Positions 24,851 through 32,489 of a stretch of 64,000 nucleotides of DNA are shown piece by piece; position 1 is the stretch's first letter, and every line of letters starts with the position of its first letter. This DNA comes from Arthrobacter citreus. Lineage in GTDB: Bacteria > Actinomycetota > Actinomycetes > Actinomycetales > Micrococcaceae. The notes beneath the pieces were generated by a model. That model was given only the letters and a program-made list of their open reading frames with translations, searched no databases and had not been told where the DNA came from. The stretch spans positions 2,294,001-2,358,000 of the forward strand of contig NZ_CP151657.1 of assembly GCF_038405225.1 (NCBI RefSeq), given 5' to 3'. The translations under genes and the position numbers were made by a program.

Positions 24851-25768
24851 CTAGAGGGATGCCGCGCCGTCAGTGCCGCCGCCGGCTGCGGGTGCGGCAT
24901 CCTTGGCTTCAGCGATCCGGGCAAAGGCGTGGATGTCGATGACTTCACCCCGGGCCTTCGGATCCACCCCGGCCGCCACCAGCGCGTTTTCGGCCTGCGC
25001 GGGGCTGCCGGCCCAGCCTGACAGCGCTGCGCGCAGCGTCTTGCGGCGCTGGGCGAAGGCCGCGTCGATCACGGCGAAAACCTCTTCACGGGTGGCCGTG
25101 GTCTGCAGCGGTTCGTGACGGGTGAATCCAACCAGCCCGGAAGCGATCTTGGGGGCCGGCCAGAAGACGTTCATGCCGATCACGCCGGCTTTGCGCATGG
25201 TGGTGTACCAGGCTGCCTTGACCGAGGGCACTCCGTAGACCTTGGACCCGGGAACCGCGGCCAGGCGGTCCGCCACCTCGTCCTGGACCATGACCAGTCC
25301 GTGCTGCAGGGAGGGGAACCGTTCCAGCAGGTGCAGCACCACGGGCACTGCCACGTTGTACGGCAGGTTGGCCACCAGCGCTGTCGGCTCGACCGGCAGT
25401 TCGGTGATCCGCATCGCGTCGCCCAGAACCACATGGAGCTGGTCTGCTTTCTCCGGCCGCCAGGACTGGACGGTCGCGGGCAGGCGTTCGGCGAGTACCG
25501 GGTCGATTTCGACGGCGACAACCGAGCGGGCGGCGTCCAGCAGTCCCAGGGTGAGTGAACCCAGGCCGGGGCCCACCTCCAACACCGTTTCCTCGGGGCC
25601 AACGCCGGCGGCAGCCACGATCCGGCGGATGGTGTTGCCGTCAATGACGAAGTTCTGCCCGAGAGTCTTGGTTGGCCGCACTCCCAGCTCGTCAGCCAGG
25701 GCGCGGATATCAGTGGCACCCAGCAGCGGTTTTACCGGAGGACGGGAGGAGGAAACGGATTCAGTCAC
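24851..25768 (-). CDS. rsmA: 16S rRNA (adenine1518/1519-N6) dimethyltransferase
   Basis: 305 aa (KsgA). It dimethylates two adjacent adenines near the 3' end of 16S rRNA using SAM. Motifs: [21 protein letters not shown] (SAM loop), [13 protein letters not shown], and catalytic NLPYNV. The GTG start has TAGTAT 6 nt upstream (25775-25780), a leaderless pattern. A Gly/Ala-rich tail ends the protein. It is first gene of a likely rsmA-ispE(-ABC-F) unit, although ispE shows its own promoter-like element. Confidence 0.97.
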   Translation of the reverse strand: MTESVSSSRPPVKPLLGATDIRALADELGVRPTKTLGQNFVIDGNTIRRIVAAAGVGPEETVLEVGPGLGSLTLGLLDAARSVVAVEIDPVLAERLPATVQSWRPEKADQLHVVLGDAMRITELPVEPTALVANLPYNVAVPVVLHLLERFPSLQHGLVMVQDEVADRLAAVPGSKVYGVPSVKAAWYTTMRKAGVIGMNVFWPAPKIASGLVGFTRHEPLQTTATREEVFAVIDAAFAQRRKTLRAALSGWAGSPAQAENALVAAGVDPKARGEVIDIHAFARIAEAKDAAPAAGGGTDGAASL

Positions 25769-26022
25769 TGAGTAATACTAGCCGAGCGCACCACCACGGT
25801 TCCGGGCGGGAGCGCGTGCGCCGGCGGTTACTCCGGCGGGCAGGACCGGCTCCGTCAGTCCGGCCAGTTTCCGACCGCCGTCGATGTCCGTGCCGGGCGC
25901 GGGATCCTCTTCATCGTGTTTCCTTCCGGAATGGGCATGCACTCTGCCGCCCCCGGAAGCCGCTCGGTAGCATTTTGCGCGGAGGCACATTCCAAGTGTC
26001 CCGCGGCCCGAGATCGGCGGAA

Positions 26023-27282
26023 ATGACAATGGGCAAAACCTTCGGAAAACGGCTGCAAACCGTGCGCATGGACCGGCGGCTGACCCAGGCGGAGCTTGGT
26101 GGTGACATGTTCCGGCCCCGGGATATTTCCCAGCTGGAAAAGGGACGCCGGGAGCCGGTGGGCGGGGCGGTCCGGCTGCTGGCGGAACGGCTGACCGCCG
26201 TGCAGGGTTTCCCGCAGCCACGCCCCGGGGAGGACAGCCGGACCTTTCTGGAGTTTTCGGCCGCGCAGGCCTGGGATGAGCGGAATTACCCGGCGGCGCG
26301 CGGATACTCCCAGCAGGCTGCGGACACGGCCTTGGCCGAGGGAGACCCGATGGGCTGGTGGGAGCTGACGTTCCTCGCGGCCGCCTGCCTGCGCAGGGTG
26401 CACCGGTATCCGGAGTGCATGGCCGAGGCGGAAATGCTGGCGCTGCATCCGCTGGCCGCCGAAGGACAGCCTTTGCGCCCGCAGGCGGAGACCCTGCTGG
26501 CCACGGCGTGCCAGGGATCGGGGCGGCTTCCGGAAGCGGTGGGCCACGCCCGGCGGGCCCTGGAACTGGGTCTGTCCGCACGGATTGGCGCCGGTCAGCT
26601 AATTGAAGTGTATGAGGCGTTGATTGCGGCTCTTTCGGAGAGCGGCCTCCAGGATGAGGCCTGGGGACATTGCCAAACCCTCCTGCTCCCCCTGCTGGAG
26701 GCCACTTCAGACCGCCAGACCAGCGGCAAGGGGTATTGGGCCGTGGGTAACGTCGCCTTCCGCCGGGGGGACCTGGCCGCCGGGGTCCGCCATCACACCA
26801 AGGCCGGTTCGTTGCTGACGCCCGATGCGGACCTGGAGGTATGGGCTGCCTTTAACCGTGCCTCGGCTGCGATGCGGCTGGCCGAAGGACTTCATGACAA
26901 CGCAACCAGGGAGTGCATGGTGCATGCCGAAACCGCGCTTTCGGTGGTGGGCGGCACCGAGGATGAGGCACTGACCAATCAGCACAGCCGCGGCCGGTGG
27001 CTGCAGCTGAGCGGCAACCATGCTTCGGCCGCCCGTGTGCTCGGTGATGTGTACGGGCACCGGGACTCGCTCTCCTTGCAGGATGCCGGCGAAGTGGCCC
27101 TGCATCTGGCGATCAGCGTAGCGGCACTGGGGAGGTCCCGGGAGGCTGTGGACCTGTTGGACAAGAGCGCGGCCGCTTTCTGGGCCGCGGGAGCAGTGGA
27201 CCGTGCCGGTCATGCCGGCCGGCTGGCGGCGGAGGCACGGACCGGACATGCGGTGGGCTTAACGAACCGGACCGGGGCCTGA
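26023..27282 (+). CDS. XRE-family helix-turn-helix regulator with TPR-like domain
   Basis: 419 aa from ATG at 26023 (ATG 26029 also possible; GGCGG just upstream is weak). Residues about 5-55 form an XRE helix-turn-helix (RLQTVRMDRRLTQAELGG, DISQLEKGRREP). The remaining about 360 residues are Ala/Leu-rich helical repeats resembling TPR (YPAARGYSQQAADTALAEG, LPEAVGHARRALELGL, AALGRSREAVDLLDKSAAAF). This architecture resembles sensor regulators whose TPR region binds a peptide or partner, but no cognate peptide gene is visible nearby. It is transcribed against the flanking conserved minus-strand genes (rpf and rsmA), as an insertion into that block would be. Target unknown. Confidence 0.8.
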   Translation: MTMGKTFGKRLQTVRMDRRLTQAELGGDMFRPRDISQLEKGRREPVGGAVRLLAERLTAVQGFPQPRPGEDSRTFLEFSAAQAWDERNYPAARGYSQQAADTALAEGDPMGWWELTFLAAACLRRVHRYPECMAEAEMLALHPLAAEGQPLRPQAETLLATACQGSGRLPEAVGHARRALELGLSARIGAGQLIEVYEALIAALSESGLQDEAWGHCQTLLLPLLEATSDRQTSGKGYWAVGNVAFRRGDLAAGVRHHTKAGSLLTPDADLEVWAAFNRASAAMRLAEGLHDNATRECMVHAETALSVVGGTEDEALTNQHSRGRWLQLSGNHASAARVLGDVYGHRDSLSLQDAGEVALHLAISVAALGRSREAVDLLDKSAAAFWAAGAVDRAGHAGRLAAEARTGHAVGLTNRTGA

Positions 27283-27329
27283 TGACAGGTCCCGGTCCGG
27301 TATCCCAGCTGCTGAGCGTGGGGGCTGGC

Positions 27330-28466
27330 TTAGAGCAGGCCCAGCTTGGCGGCGCATGCCGGCCAGTGGCCCCATCCGCCGTTGGCGCGCAGTTTCTCGG
27401 CGACGGCAATCTGCTGTTCGGGGGTTGCTTCCGCGGCGATCGGCGCATACTGGCCGCCTCCTGCGCCGAGCCAGCTCGAAACGCTGAACTGCAGTCCGCC
27501 GGAATACCCGTTGCCGGTGTTGATGTGCCAGTTTCCATTGGACTCGCACTGCGCCAGCGCGGCCCAGTTTCCTCCGGAGGGTGCGGCTCCGCCGGGCGCA
27601 GCCGGTGCGGGAGCGGCAGGCTTTTTCTTGGTGCCCACGGCAATCTTTTCCTCAACCGGCGGCAGGGCCACGGTTTCGCTGACCAGGGTCCGGCTGGCTT
27701 CCACGCCGTCAACCAGGACGGTGCTGAAAACGCGGACAATCTCGCCGGGGGTTCCCTTGGCGGTGACCTTTTTCTCGCCCTCCAGCAGGTTGGGGTCCGG
27801 TACTTCGGTGGATTCGTACGGCACCGGCTCCGTGACGGTCTCCGGCTCTCCGGGCTGCACGCGGGTGACCTTCAGGGCCATGCCGTCCACCAGGGCCGTG
27901 CTTGCGGGGACAGTCAGCCGGTCGGTTGCTGCGAGGGTGATTCCCGCTTCATCCAGCAGTTCGGCAACGGTTCCCGCCGTCGTTGGGCGGTCATAGGACG
28001 TGCCGTCCAGGACCATGGTGACTGTCTTGGGGGTTGAAATCGAGAGCCGGTCATCGAGCCCGGTCAGGGCGGTGTCCAAGGAAGCCGAGACGGCGGAGTT
28101 GGATGCGACGCGGAGCTCGGACACGAGATCGGCCACGGTTTGGCCGGTGGTGCTGACCGTGTGGCCTTCGCCGTCCAGCGTCAGGTCCACGGTTTTTGCC
28201 TTGAAGACCTCGATGGCGGTTCCGTCGGTGACCTCCTCGCCGAGAGCCGGGCTCACGCGGTCTGCAGCGGTGACCTGCACATCGGCCTTTTGGAGGACCT
28301 CGGCGACAGTGCCTCCAAAGGTCATCACGTCGGTGCTTTGACCGTCAACGGTCAGGGAAACGGATTTGTTGGTGCCGATAAAGGCCACCAGCCCCAGGAT
28401 GAGGGCAACCATTACGACAGCCTGCCCGGTGAGTTTTACCCCACGCCTCACGAATGCATGTGCCAC
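27330..28466 (-). CDS. rpfB: Resuscitation-promoting factor (RpfB-type muralytic enzyme)
   Basis: 378 aa from GTG at 28466, chosen because it yields a short basic N-terminus followed by a membrane/signal segment (VVMVALILGLVAFI); the frame is open further upstream. Then come three DUF348 domains (about 30-220), a G5 domain (about 225-290) and a C-terminal Rpf lysozyme-like domain starting near 299 with WAALAQCESNG, whose Glu (about 308) is catalytic, and WGHWPACAAKLGL. It cleaves peptidoglycan and promotes growth resumption. This is the RpfB architecture. It lies downstream of tatD on the same strand with a 338-bp leader containing a GTAAC/GTCAC repeat. Confidence 0.93.
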   Translation of the reverse strand: MAHAFVRRGVKLTGQAVVMVALILGLVAFIGTNKSVSLTVDGQSTDVMTFGGTVAEVLQKADVQVTAADRVSPALGEEVTDGTAIEVFKAKTVDLTLDGEGHTVSTTGQTVADLVSELRVASNSAVSASLDTALTGLDDRLSISTPKTVTMVLDGTSYDRPTTAGTVAELLDEAGITLAATDRLTVPASTALVDGMALKVTRVQPGEPETVTEPVPYESTEVPDPNLLEGEKKVTAKGTPGEIVRVFSTVLVDGVEASRTLVSETVALPPVEEKIAVGTKKKPAAPAPAAPGGAAPSGGNWAALAQCESNGNWHINTGNGYSGGLQFSVSSWLGAGGGQYAPIAAEATPEQQIAVAEKLRANGGWGHWPACAAKLGLL

Positions 28467-28804
28467 GAAATTCCAACCGTTAAGAGCGTCCGGGCACGGG
28501 GATAAGGGGCGCGCGGCAACCGTTCTCCCCGGATCGCACGGGGCGGAGCTCTGCACAGGCGTGGAACCTCGACCGGAACCGGGCACAGGGGCATCGCCGC
28601 TTCTCAAAGGAAATGAGCGCGCAACTGTTCACAGGACGGTGTGTGGTTCAGTATTAGTTCCGGTGCCTTCCCCGACCCCGGCTAATAGGTCCCTACCGTA
28701 ACCGAACCGTGATGTGAGGGCAACCCGAGGTTTTTGAGGCTTATGTGACCCACGTTACTGGCGTGGTTTGCCTCACGGGCGGGCCACGTACTGCGGGACC
28801 AGGC
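28467..28804 (-). promoter_or_regulatory. Long leader of rpfB
   Basis: 338 bp without a gene. It contains the direct-repeat site at 28745-28758, a hairpin CCACG-N7-CGTGG overlapping it, and several GC-rich stems. A cyclic-di-AMP riboswitch is known before some actinobacterial rpf genes, but I could not find its conserved core here by eye. Confidence 0.3.
28745..28758 (-). promoter_or_regulatory. GTAAC-N4-GTCAC direct repeat (MtrA-box-like)
   Basis: On the coding strand of rpfB the site reads GTAACGTGGGTCAC, two GTMAC half-sites at a 9-bp period. Response regulator MtrA of actinobacteria binds such direct repeats and controls cell-wall hydrolases including rpf genes. That it is an MtrA site here is inference. 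Confidence 0.35.
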
Positions 28805-29722
28805 CTAAACGGCGGTTCCGCCGTCCCAGGAGCCGTAAACCCGCACCGTGTTCTCCACCAGGGTGGACCCCAGTTCAGAAAGGTCAACCCCCAGCTGGGC
28901 GGCCATGAACCGGACCGTGAACGGCACCATGTAGCTGGCGTTCGGGCGGCCGCGGTACGGGTGCGGGGTCAGGAAGGGAGAGTCTGTCTCCACCAGCAGG
29001 AGCTGACGGTCAGCCACCGCCAGCGCCTCGCGGAGGTTCCCCGCGTTCTTGAAGGTGAGGGTGCCGGCGAAGGACATGTTCCAGCCGTTCTCATTACAGG
29101 TCCGGGCCAGGTCCCGGTCACCGGAGAAGCAGTGGAAGACGACGTTCTGGGGTGCCCCCTCCTCAAGCAGGACCCGCACGACGTCGTCGTGGGCATCCCG
29201 GTCGTGGATCTGCAGGGCCAGGCCCAGCCGCTTGGCAATGTCGATGTGCCGGCGGAAGGAGTACTGCTGGCGCTCGACGCCGTCGGAGCCGGTGCGGAAA
29301 TAGTCCAGGCCCGTTTCGCCGATGCCGCGCACCCGGGGATGCCGTGCCAGTGTTTCGATTTCTTCCAGTGCGGCGTCGAGGGAGCCCTCCGCGGCGAGGA
29401 GGGGAGCATCATTGGGATGAATTGCCACTGCACCGAGCAGCCGCGGCTCCCCGTCCAGAACCGAGACCGTGAAGCGGGAGGATTCCAGGTCCGTTCCCAC
29501 CTGCACGGCCCCGCGGACGCCAGCCGCCGCGGCGGCGTCCATGGCCGCCCGAACCCCTGCGGTGCCGGCCTCGCCGGGCGCGAAATCCAAGTGGGTGTGG
29601 TTATCGATGACCGGAACCGGAAGCGGTTCCGGCGCGGGAGGATACGGTTTCCCCGAGCCGGATGCGAAGTCCAGATAGGCGGCGGGGATTTCGCCCGGAA
29701 CATAACCACTGTCATTACACAT
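28805..29722 (-). CDS. tatD: TatD family metal-dependent hydrolase (DNase)
   Basis: 305 aa from ATG at 29722; TAGGGT (plus 29730-29735) lies 7 nt upstream, so a leaderless start is likely, though AAGG is also near. The TIM-barrel amidohydrolase motifs are in order: DNHTHLD (metal His pair), GETGLDYF (Glu), LQIHDRDAHDD (His), VVFHCFSG (His) and LLLVETDSPFL (Asp). Family members are 3'-5' exonucleases or DNA-repair deoxyribonucleases. The about 45-residue Pro-rich N-terminal lead before the barrel is longer than in E. coli TatD. Downstream on the same strand is rpfB. Confidence 0.92.
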   Translation of the reverse strand: MCNDSGYVPGEIPAAYLDFASGSGKPYPPAPEPLPVPVIDNHTHLDFAPGEAGTAGVRAAMDAAAAAGVRGAVQVGTDLESSRFTVSVLDGEPRLLGAVAIHPNDAPLLAAEGSLDAALEEIETLARHPRVRGIGETGLDYFRTGSDGVERQQYSFRRHIDIAKRLGLALQIHDRDAHDDVVRVLLEEGAPQNVVFHCFSGDRDLARTCNENGWNMSFAGTLTFKNAGNLREALAVADRQLLLVETDSPFLTPHPYRGRPNASYMVPFTVRFMAAQLGVDLSELGSTLVENTVRVYGSWDGGTAV

Positions 29723-29853
29723 GTCCTTAACCCTAAGGGAGCTTGTAACGTGTACTGACATAGGGCCGCCGCCAAACCGGCGGATCCTTTTCAGCGTCGC
29801 TAGCGGCTCCCGTTCTCGGGTTCCCTGCGATTCCCCCGGCTTGGAAGGTATCC

Positions 29854-30927
29854 ATGGACGCTCGAAATCCAGCAGCCACCGCACCCTATTCCGGGGGCAT
29901 CCCCGCAGCGGCGGCATCCGGGGAACCGGCAGCCTGGAACCGCAGGGCCGAAACCCCGCAGGATGCCGAAGCGTTCCACCAAGCAGCCTCCGGTATCCTC
30001 GCATCCATCAATACCGTTATTGACGGCAAGGAAGAAGCAGCGTCCCTGGTGCTGACCGTCCTGCTTGCACAGGGCCATGTGCTCCTGGAAGACGTTCCCG
30101 GCGTCGGCAAGACGCTCCTGGCCAAGACGCTCGCCCGCACCATCGACTGCTCCGTGACCCGGATCCAGTTCACGCCGGACCTGCTTCCGTCCGATGTCAC
30201 CGGGGTGTCGATCTACAACCAGGATTCCCACCGGTTCGAATTCCGGCAGGGACCGATCTTCGCGAACATTGTGATCGGCGACGAAATTAACCGTGCCTCC
30301 GCCAAAACGCAGTCCGCCCTGCTGGAGTGCATGGAGGAACGCCAGGTCACAGTGGACGGCGGCACCTACCGGCTGGCCGAACCGTTCATGGTGGTGGCCA
30401 CCCAGAATCCCATCGAGATGGAGGGCACCTATCCCCTCCCCGAGGCACAGCGCGACCGCTTTATGGCGCGCATTTCCATGGGCTACCCGGATACGCGGTC
30501 GGAAATCGAGATGCTGGAATCCCATCAGTCAACGTCGCCGCTGGATAAGGTTGCCGCCGTCGTCGACGTCGGTGAGGTTGCCGCCATGACGGCCCGGGTG
30601 CGGGATATCTTCGTTTCCAATGCCGTGAAGGAATACACAGTGGCCATTGGCCGGGCGACCCGCGAACACGCCCACCTGAGGCTCGGCGCCAGTCCCCGGG
30701 CGCTGCTGCAGCTGCTGCGCGCGGCCAAGGCCCACGCGGCGCTGGCGGGACGGGACTTCGTTCTGCCGGATGACATATCGCACCTGACCGACGCGGTCCT
30801 GGCGCACCGGATTATCCTGGACCGCAAGGCGGCCAGCTCCGGCGAGACGCCAAGCGGCCTGCTGGCGCATCTGCTGTCCCGCGTTCCTGTACCCCGCAGC
30901 CCTGCCGGTGAGCGCATGCGGCGGTAA
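29854..30927 (+). CDS. MoxR-family AAA+ ATPase
   Basis: 357 aa with GGAAGG 5 nt before ATG. Walker A is GVGKT (83-87), Walker B is VIGDEINRA (DE at 143-144), and sensor 1 lies in ATQNPIEMEGTYPLPEAQ. A helical lid follows. MoxR proteins act as chaperones that activate or assemble partner complexes, here almost surely the DUF58 and transglutaminase proteins encoded just downstream (65 bp, then ATGA overlap). It is divergent from tatD with 131 bp between. The first about 35 residues are low complexity. Confidence 0.95.
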   Translation: MDARNPAATAPYSGGIPAAAASGEPAAWNRRAETPQDAEAFHQAASGILASINTVIDGKEEAASLVLTVLLAQGHVLLEDVPGVGKTLLAKTLARTIDCSVTRIQFTPDLLPSDVTGVSIYNQDSHRFEFRQGPIFANIVIGDEINRASAKTQSALLECMEERQVTVDGGTYRLAEPFMVVATQNPIEMEGTYPLPEAQRDRFMARISMGYPDTRSEIEMLESHQSTSPLDKVAAVVDVGEVAAMTARVRDIFVSNAVKEYTVAIGRATREHAHLRLGASPRALLQLLRAAKAHAALAGRDFVLPDDISHLTDAVLAHRIILDRKAASSGETPSGLLAHLLSRVPVPRSPAGERMRR

Positions 30928-30992
30928 ACTACGGCAAAACACGCCGGGACTTCCGTAAGTGACGTACGCACCACCATCTGTGGGAAGGCTTC

Positions 30993-32489
30993 ATGGAATC
31001 AGCAACACGGCTCCTCACACCCCGCGGCTGGGGCCTGATGCTGGCTGGCCTGGCTGCGCTGCTCATGGCACAGGTCATGGGCCGCCGTGATGTCCTTGTC
31101 CTCTCGGTGTTCCTGCTCGCGCTGCCGCTGTTGTCAGCCCTGGCGCTGCGGCTGCTCAAGCCGGTGTTCGACGTCGAACGCACCTTCAGTTCGGCGACGG
31201 TGGAAACGGGGATTCCAGTGACTGTGGTGCTGTCCCTGCGCACGCCCCGTCCAGTCCGGGAGAGCGCCACCATGCGGGAAGGGCTGCCCCTGCGGTTTGG
31301 GGAAAGCCCGGTGTTCCGGTTTCCCGCGCGGTTCACCGCACCGGACGGCGCGAGCACCTATGAATATCAACTTCGCTCCACCCGCCGCGGCCTCTTTCCC
31401 ATTGGCCCCGTAACGGCGGAATTCCAGGACCTTTTTGGGCTTTCCAGGCGGCGGCACACCCTGGGCGCCGCTGATTCCCTCGTCGTGTCCCCGGCGCCGC
31501 GAGCCCTGCCCCGCACCCTGCTGGGTGGTCCGCGCGGCACTGAGGGATCCGTAGCGAGCCCCCTCCGCGGCAACCCCAGCGAGGATGACGTCACCACCCG
31601 GGAATACCGTTCCGGGGATCCGATGCGGCGGGTCCACTGGGCAGCCACCGCACGGCACGGAGAACTGATGGTCCGGCAGGAAGAGCCCGTGACCTCCCCC
31701 GGCGCCACTCTGCTGATTGATGCGCGGGAGGGATCCTACGCCGGCGGCATCGCGTCCACGCTGTGGATGGAACCGGCCGGCGGCAATGGGCTGTCCACCT
31801 CGGAATCCTTCGAATGGGCGGTCACGGCCGCTGTTTCCACAGCTGCCCATCTGGTGGAGAACGGATATTCGCTGCATCTCCTGGACGCCTTTGCCCGCCC
31901 CGGCCTCGCCCGGTCCCCTTCCGCACCCGACCCACGGCAACGCGATTTCACCGGCCTCGCCGGGCTGCAGGATATCGCCGACGGGCTGGCTGCGCTGGGA
32001 CTGGAATCCCGCTCCCCGGAACGGCCCCGCAGTCCCGAGGACGGCGCAGGGACCGGCAGCGGGGATTCGGGCCGGTGGCGGCCGCGCCGCCGGGACCCGG
32101 GGAACGCAGTGCGGGAGGACCGGGCACCGGCGCGGCGAACGGCGGACAGCAATCCGCCGTCGGGCATCGGCCGGGGAGCCTTTGCGGATGCGCTGCTGGA
32201 CTCCCTTGCCCAGCGCCGCCGAGGACCCCTGGTGGCGGTGCTGGGACGGCTGTCCGCCGAGGACGCACACCGGCTTGCACCGGCTGCCGACTACGCATCG
32301 CGTGCCTTTGCCGTCCTGGTTGTGGACCGGCTGCCGGAAGCCGCCCCGGCGCTGGCCGTCCTTCGAGCCGGCGGCTGGGACGTCTGCGCGGCAACTCCCG
32401 AGTCCGACCTGACGCGCGTCTGGGCCTCGTTCGGAGCCCCCGCCGTCCTGCCTGTTCCTGCATCCAACGCCCGCGAGGACCGCCCATGA
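30993..32489 (+). CDS. DUF58 membrane-anchored protein
   Basis: 498 aa, GGGAAGG before ATG. Two hydrophobic segments near the N-terminus (about 13-28 and 33-55), then a beta-rich part and the DUF58 hallmark TREYRSGDPMRRVHWAATAR near residue 200, leading into a von Willebrand A-like fold (ATLLIDARE). An Arg/Gly/Pro-rich disordered stretch follows (about 340-385). Middle member of the MoxR-DUF58-transglutaminase trio; its stop overlaps the next ATG (ATGA). Its biochemical role is not established; the family is thought to be a MoxR partner. Confidence 0.9.
   Translation: MESATRLLTPRGWGLMLAGLAALLMAQVMGRRDVLVLSVFLLALPLLSALALRLLKPVFDVERTFSSATVETGIPVTVVLSLRTPRPVRESATMREGLPLRFGESPVFRFPARFTAPDGASTYEYQLRSTRRGLFPIGPVTAEFQDLFGLSRRRHTLGAADSLVVSPAPRALPRTLLGGPRGTEGSVASPLRGNPSEDDVTTREYRSGDPMRRVHWAATARHGELMVRQEEPVTSPGATLLIDAREGSYAGGIASTLWMEPAGGNGLSTSESFEWAVTAAVSTAAHLVENGYSLHLLDAFARPGLARSPSAPDPRQRDFTGLAGLQDIADGLAALGLESRSPERPRSPEDGAGTGSGDSGRWRPRRRDPGNAVREDRAPARRTADSNPPSGIGRGAFADALLDSLAQRRRGPLVAVLGRLSAEDAHRLAPAADYASRAFAVLVVDRLPEAAPALAVLRAGGWDVCAATPESDLTRVWASFGAPAVLPVPASNAREDRP

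Noticed and set aside
25672-26022. 117-codon extension of the XRE-TPR gene
   Set aside because: It overlaps the rsmA start region and is low-complexity Arg/Pro sequence; the helix-turn-helix begins right after ATG 26023.
28467-28804. Cyclic-di-AMP (ydaO) riboswitch upstream of rpfB
   Set aside because: Expected from rpf genes in other actinobacteria, but the conserved core segments could not be found by eye; an Infernal scan would decide.
31763-32485. N-terminal extension of the transglutaminase frame to 31763
   Set aside because: It would lie entirely within DUF58 in another frame and has shadow-like composition; ATG at 32486 with ATGA coupling is far better.
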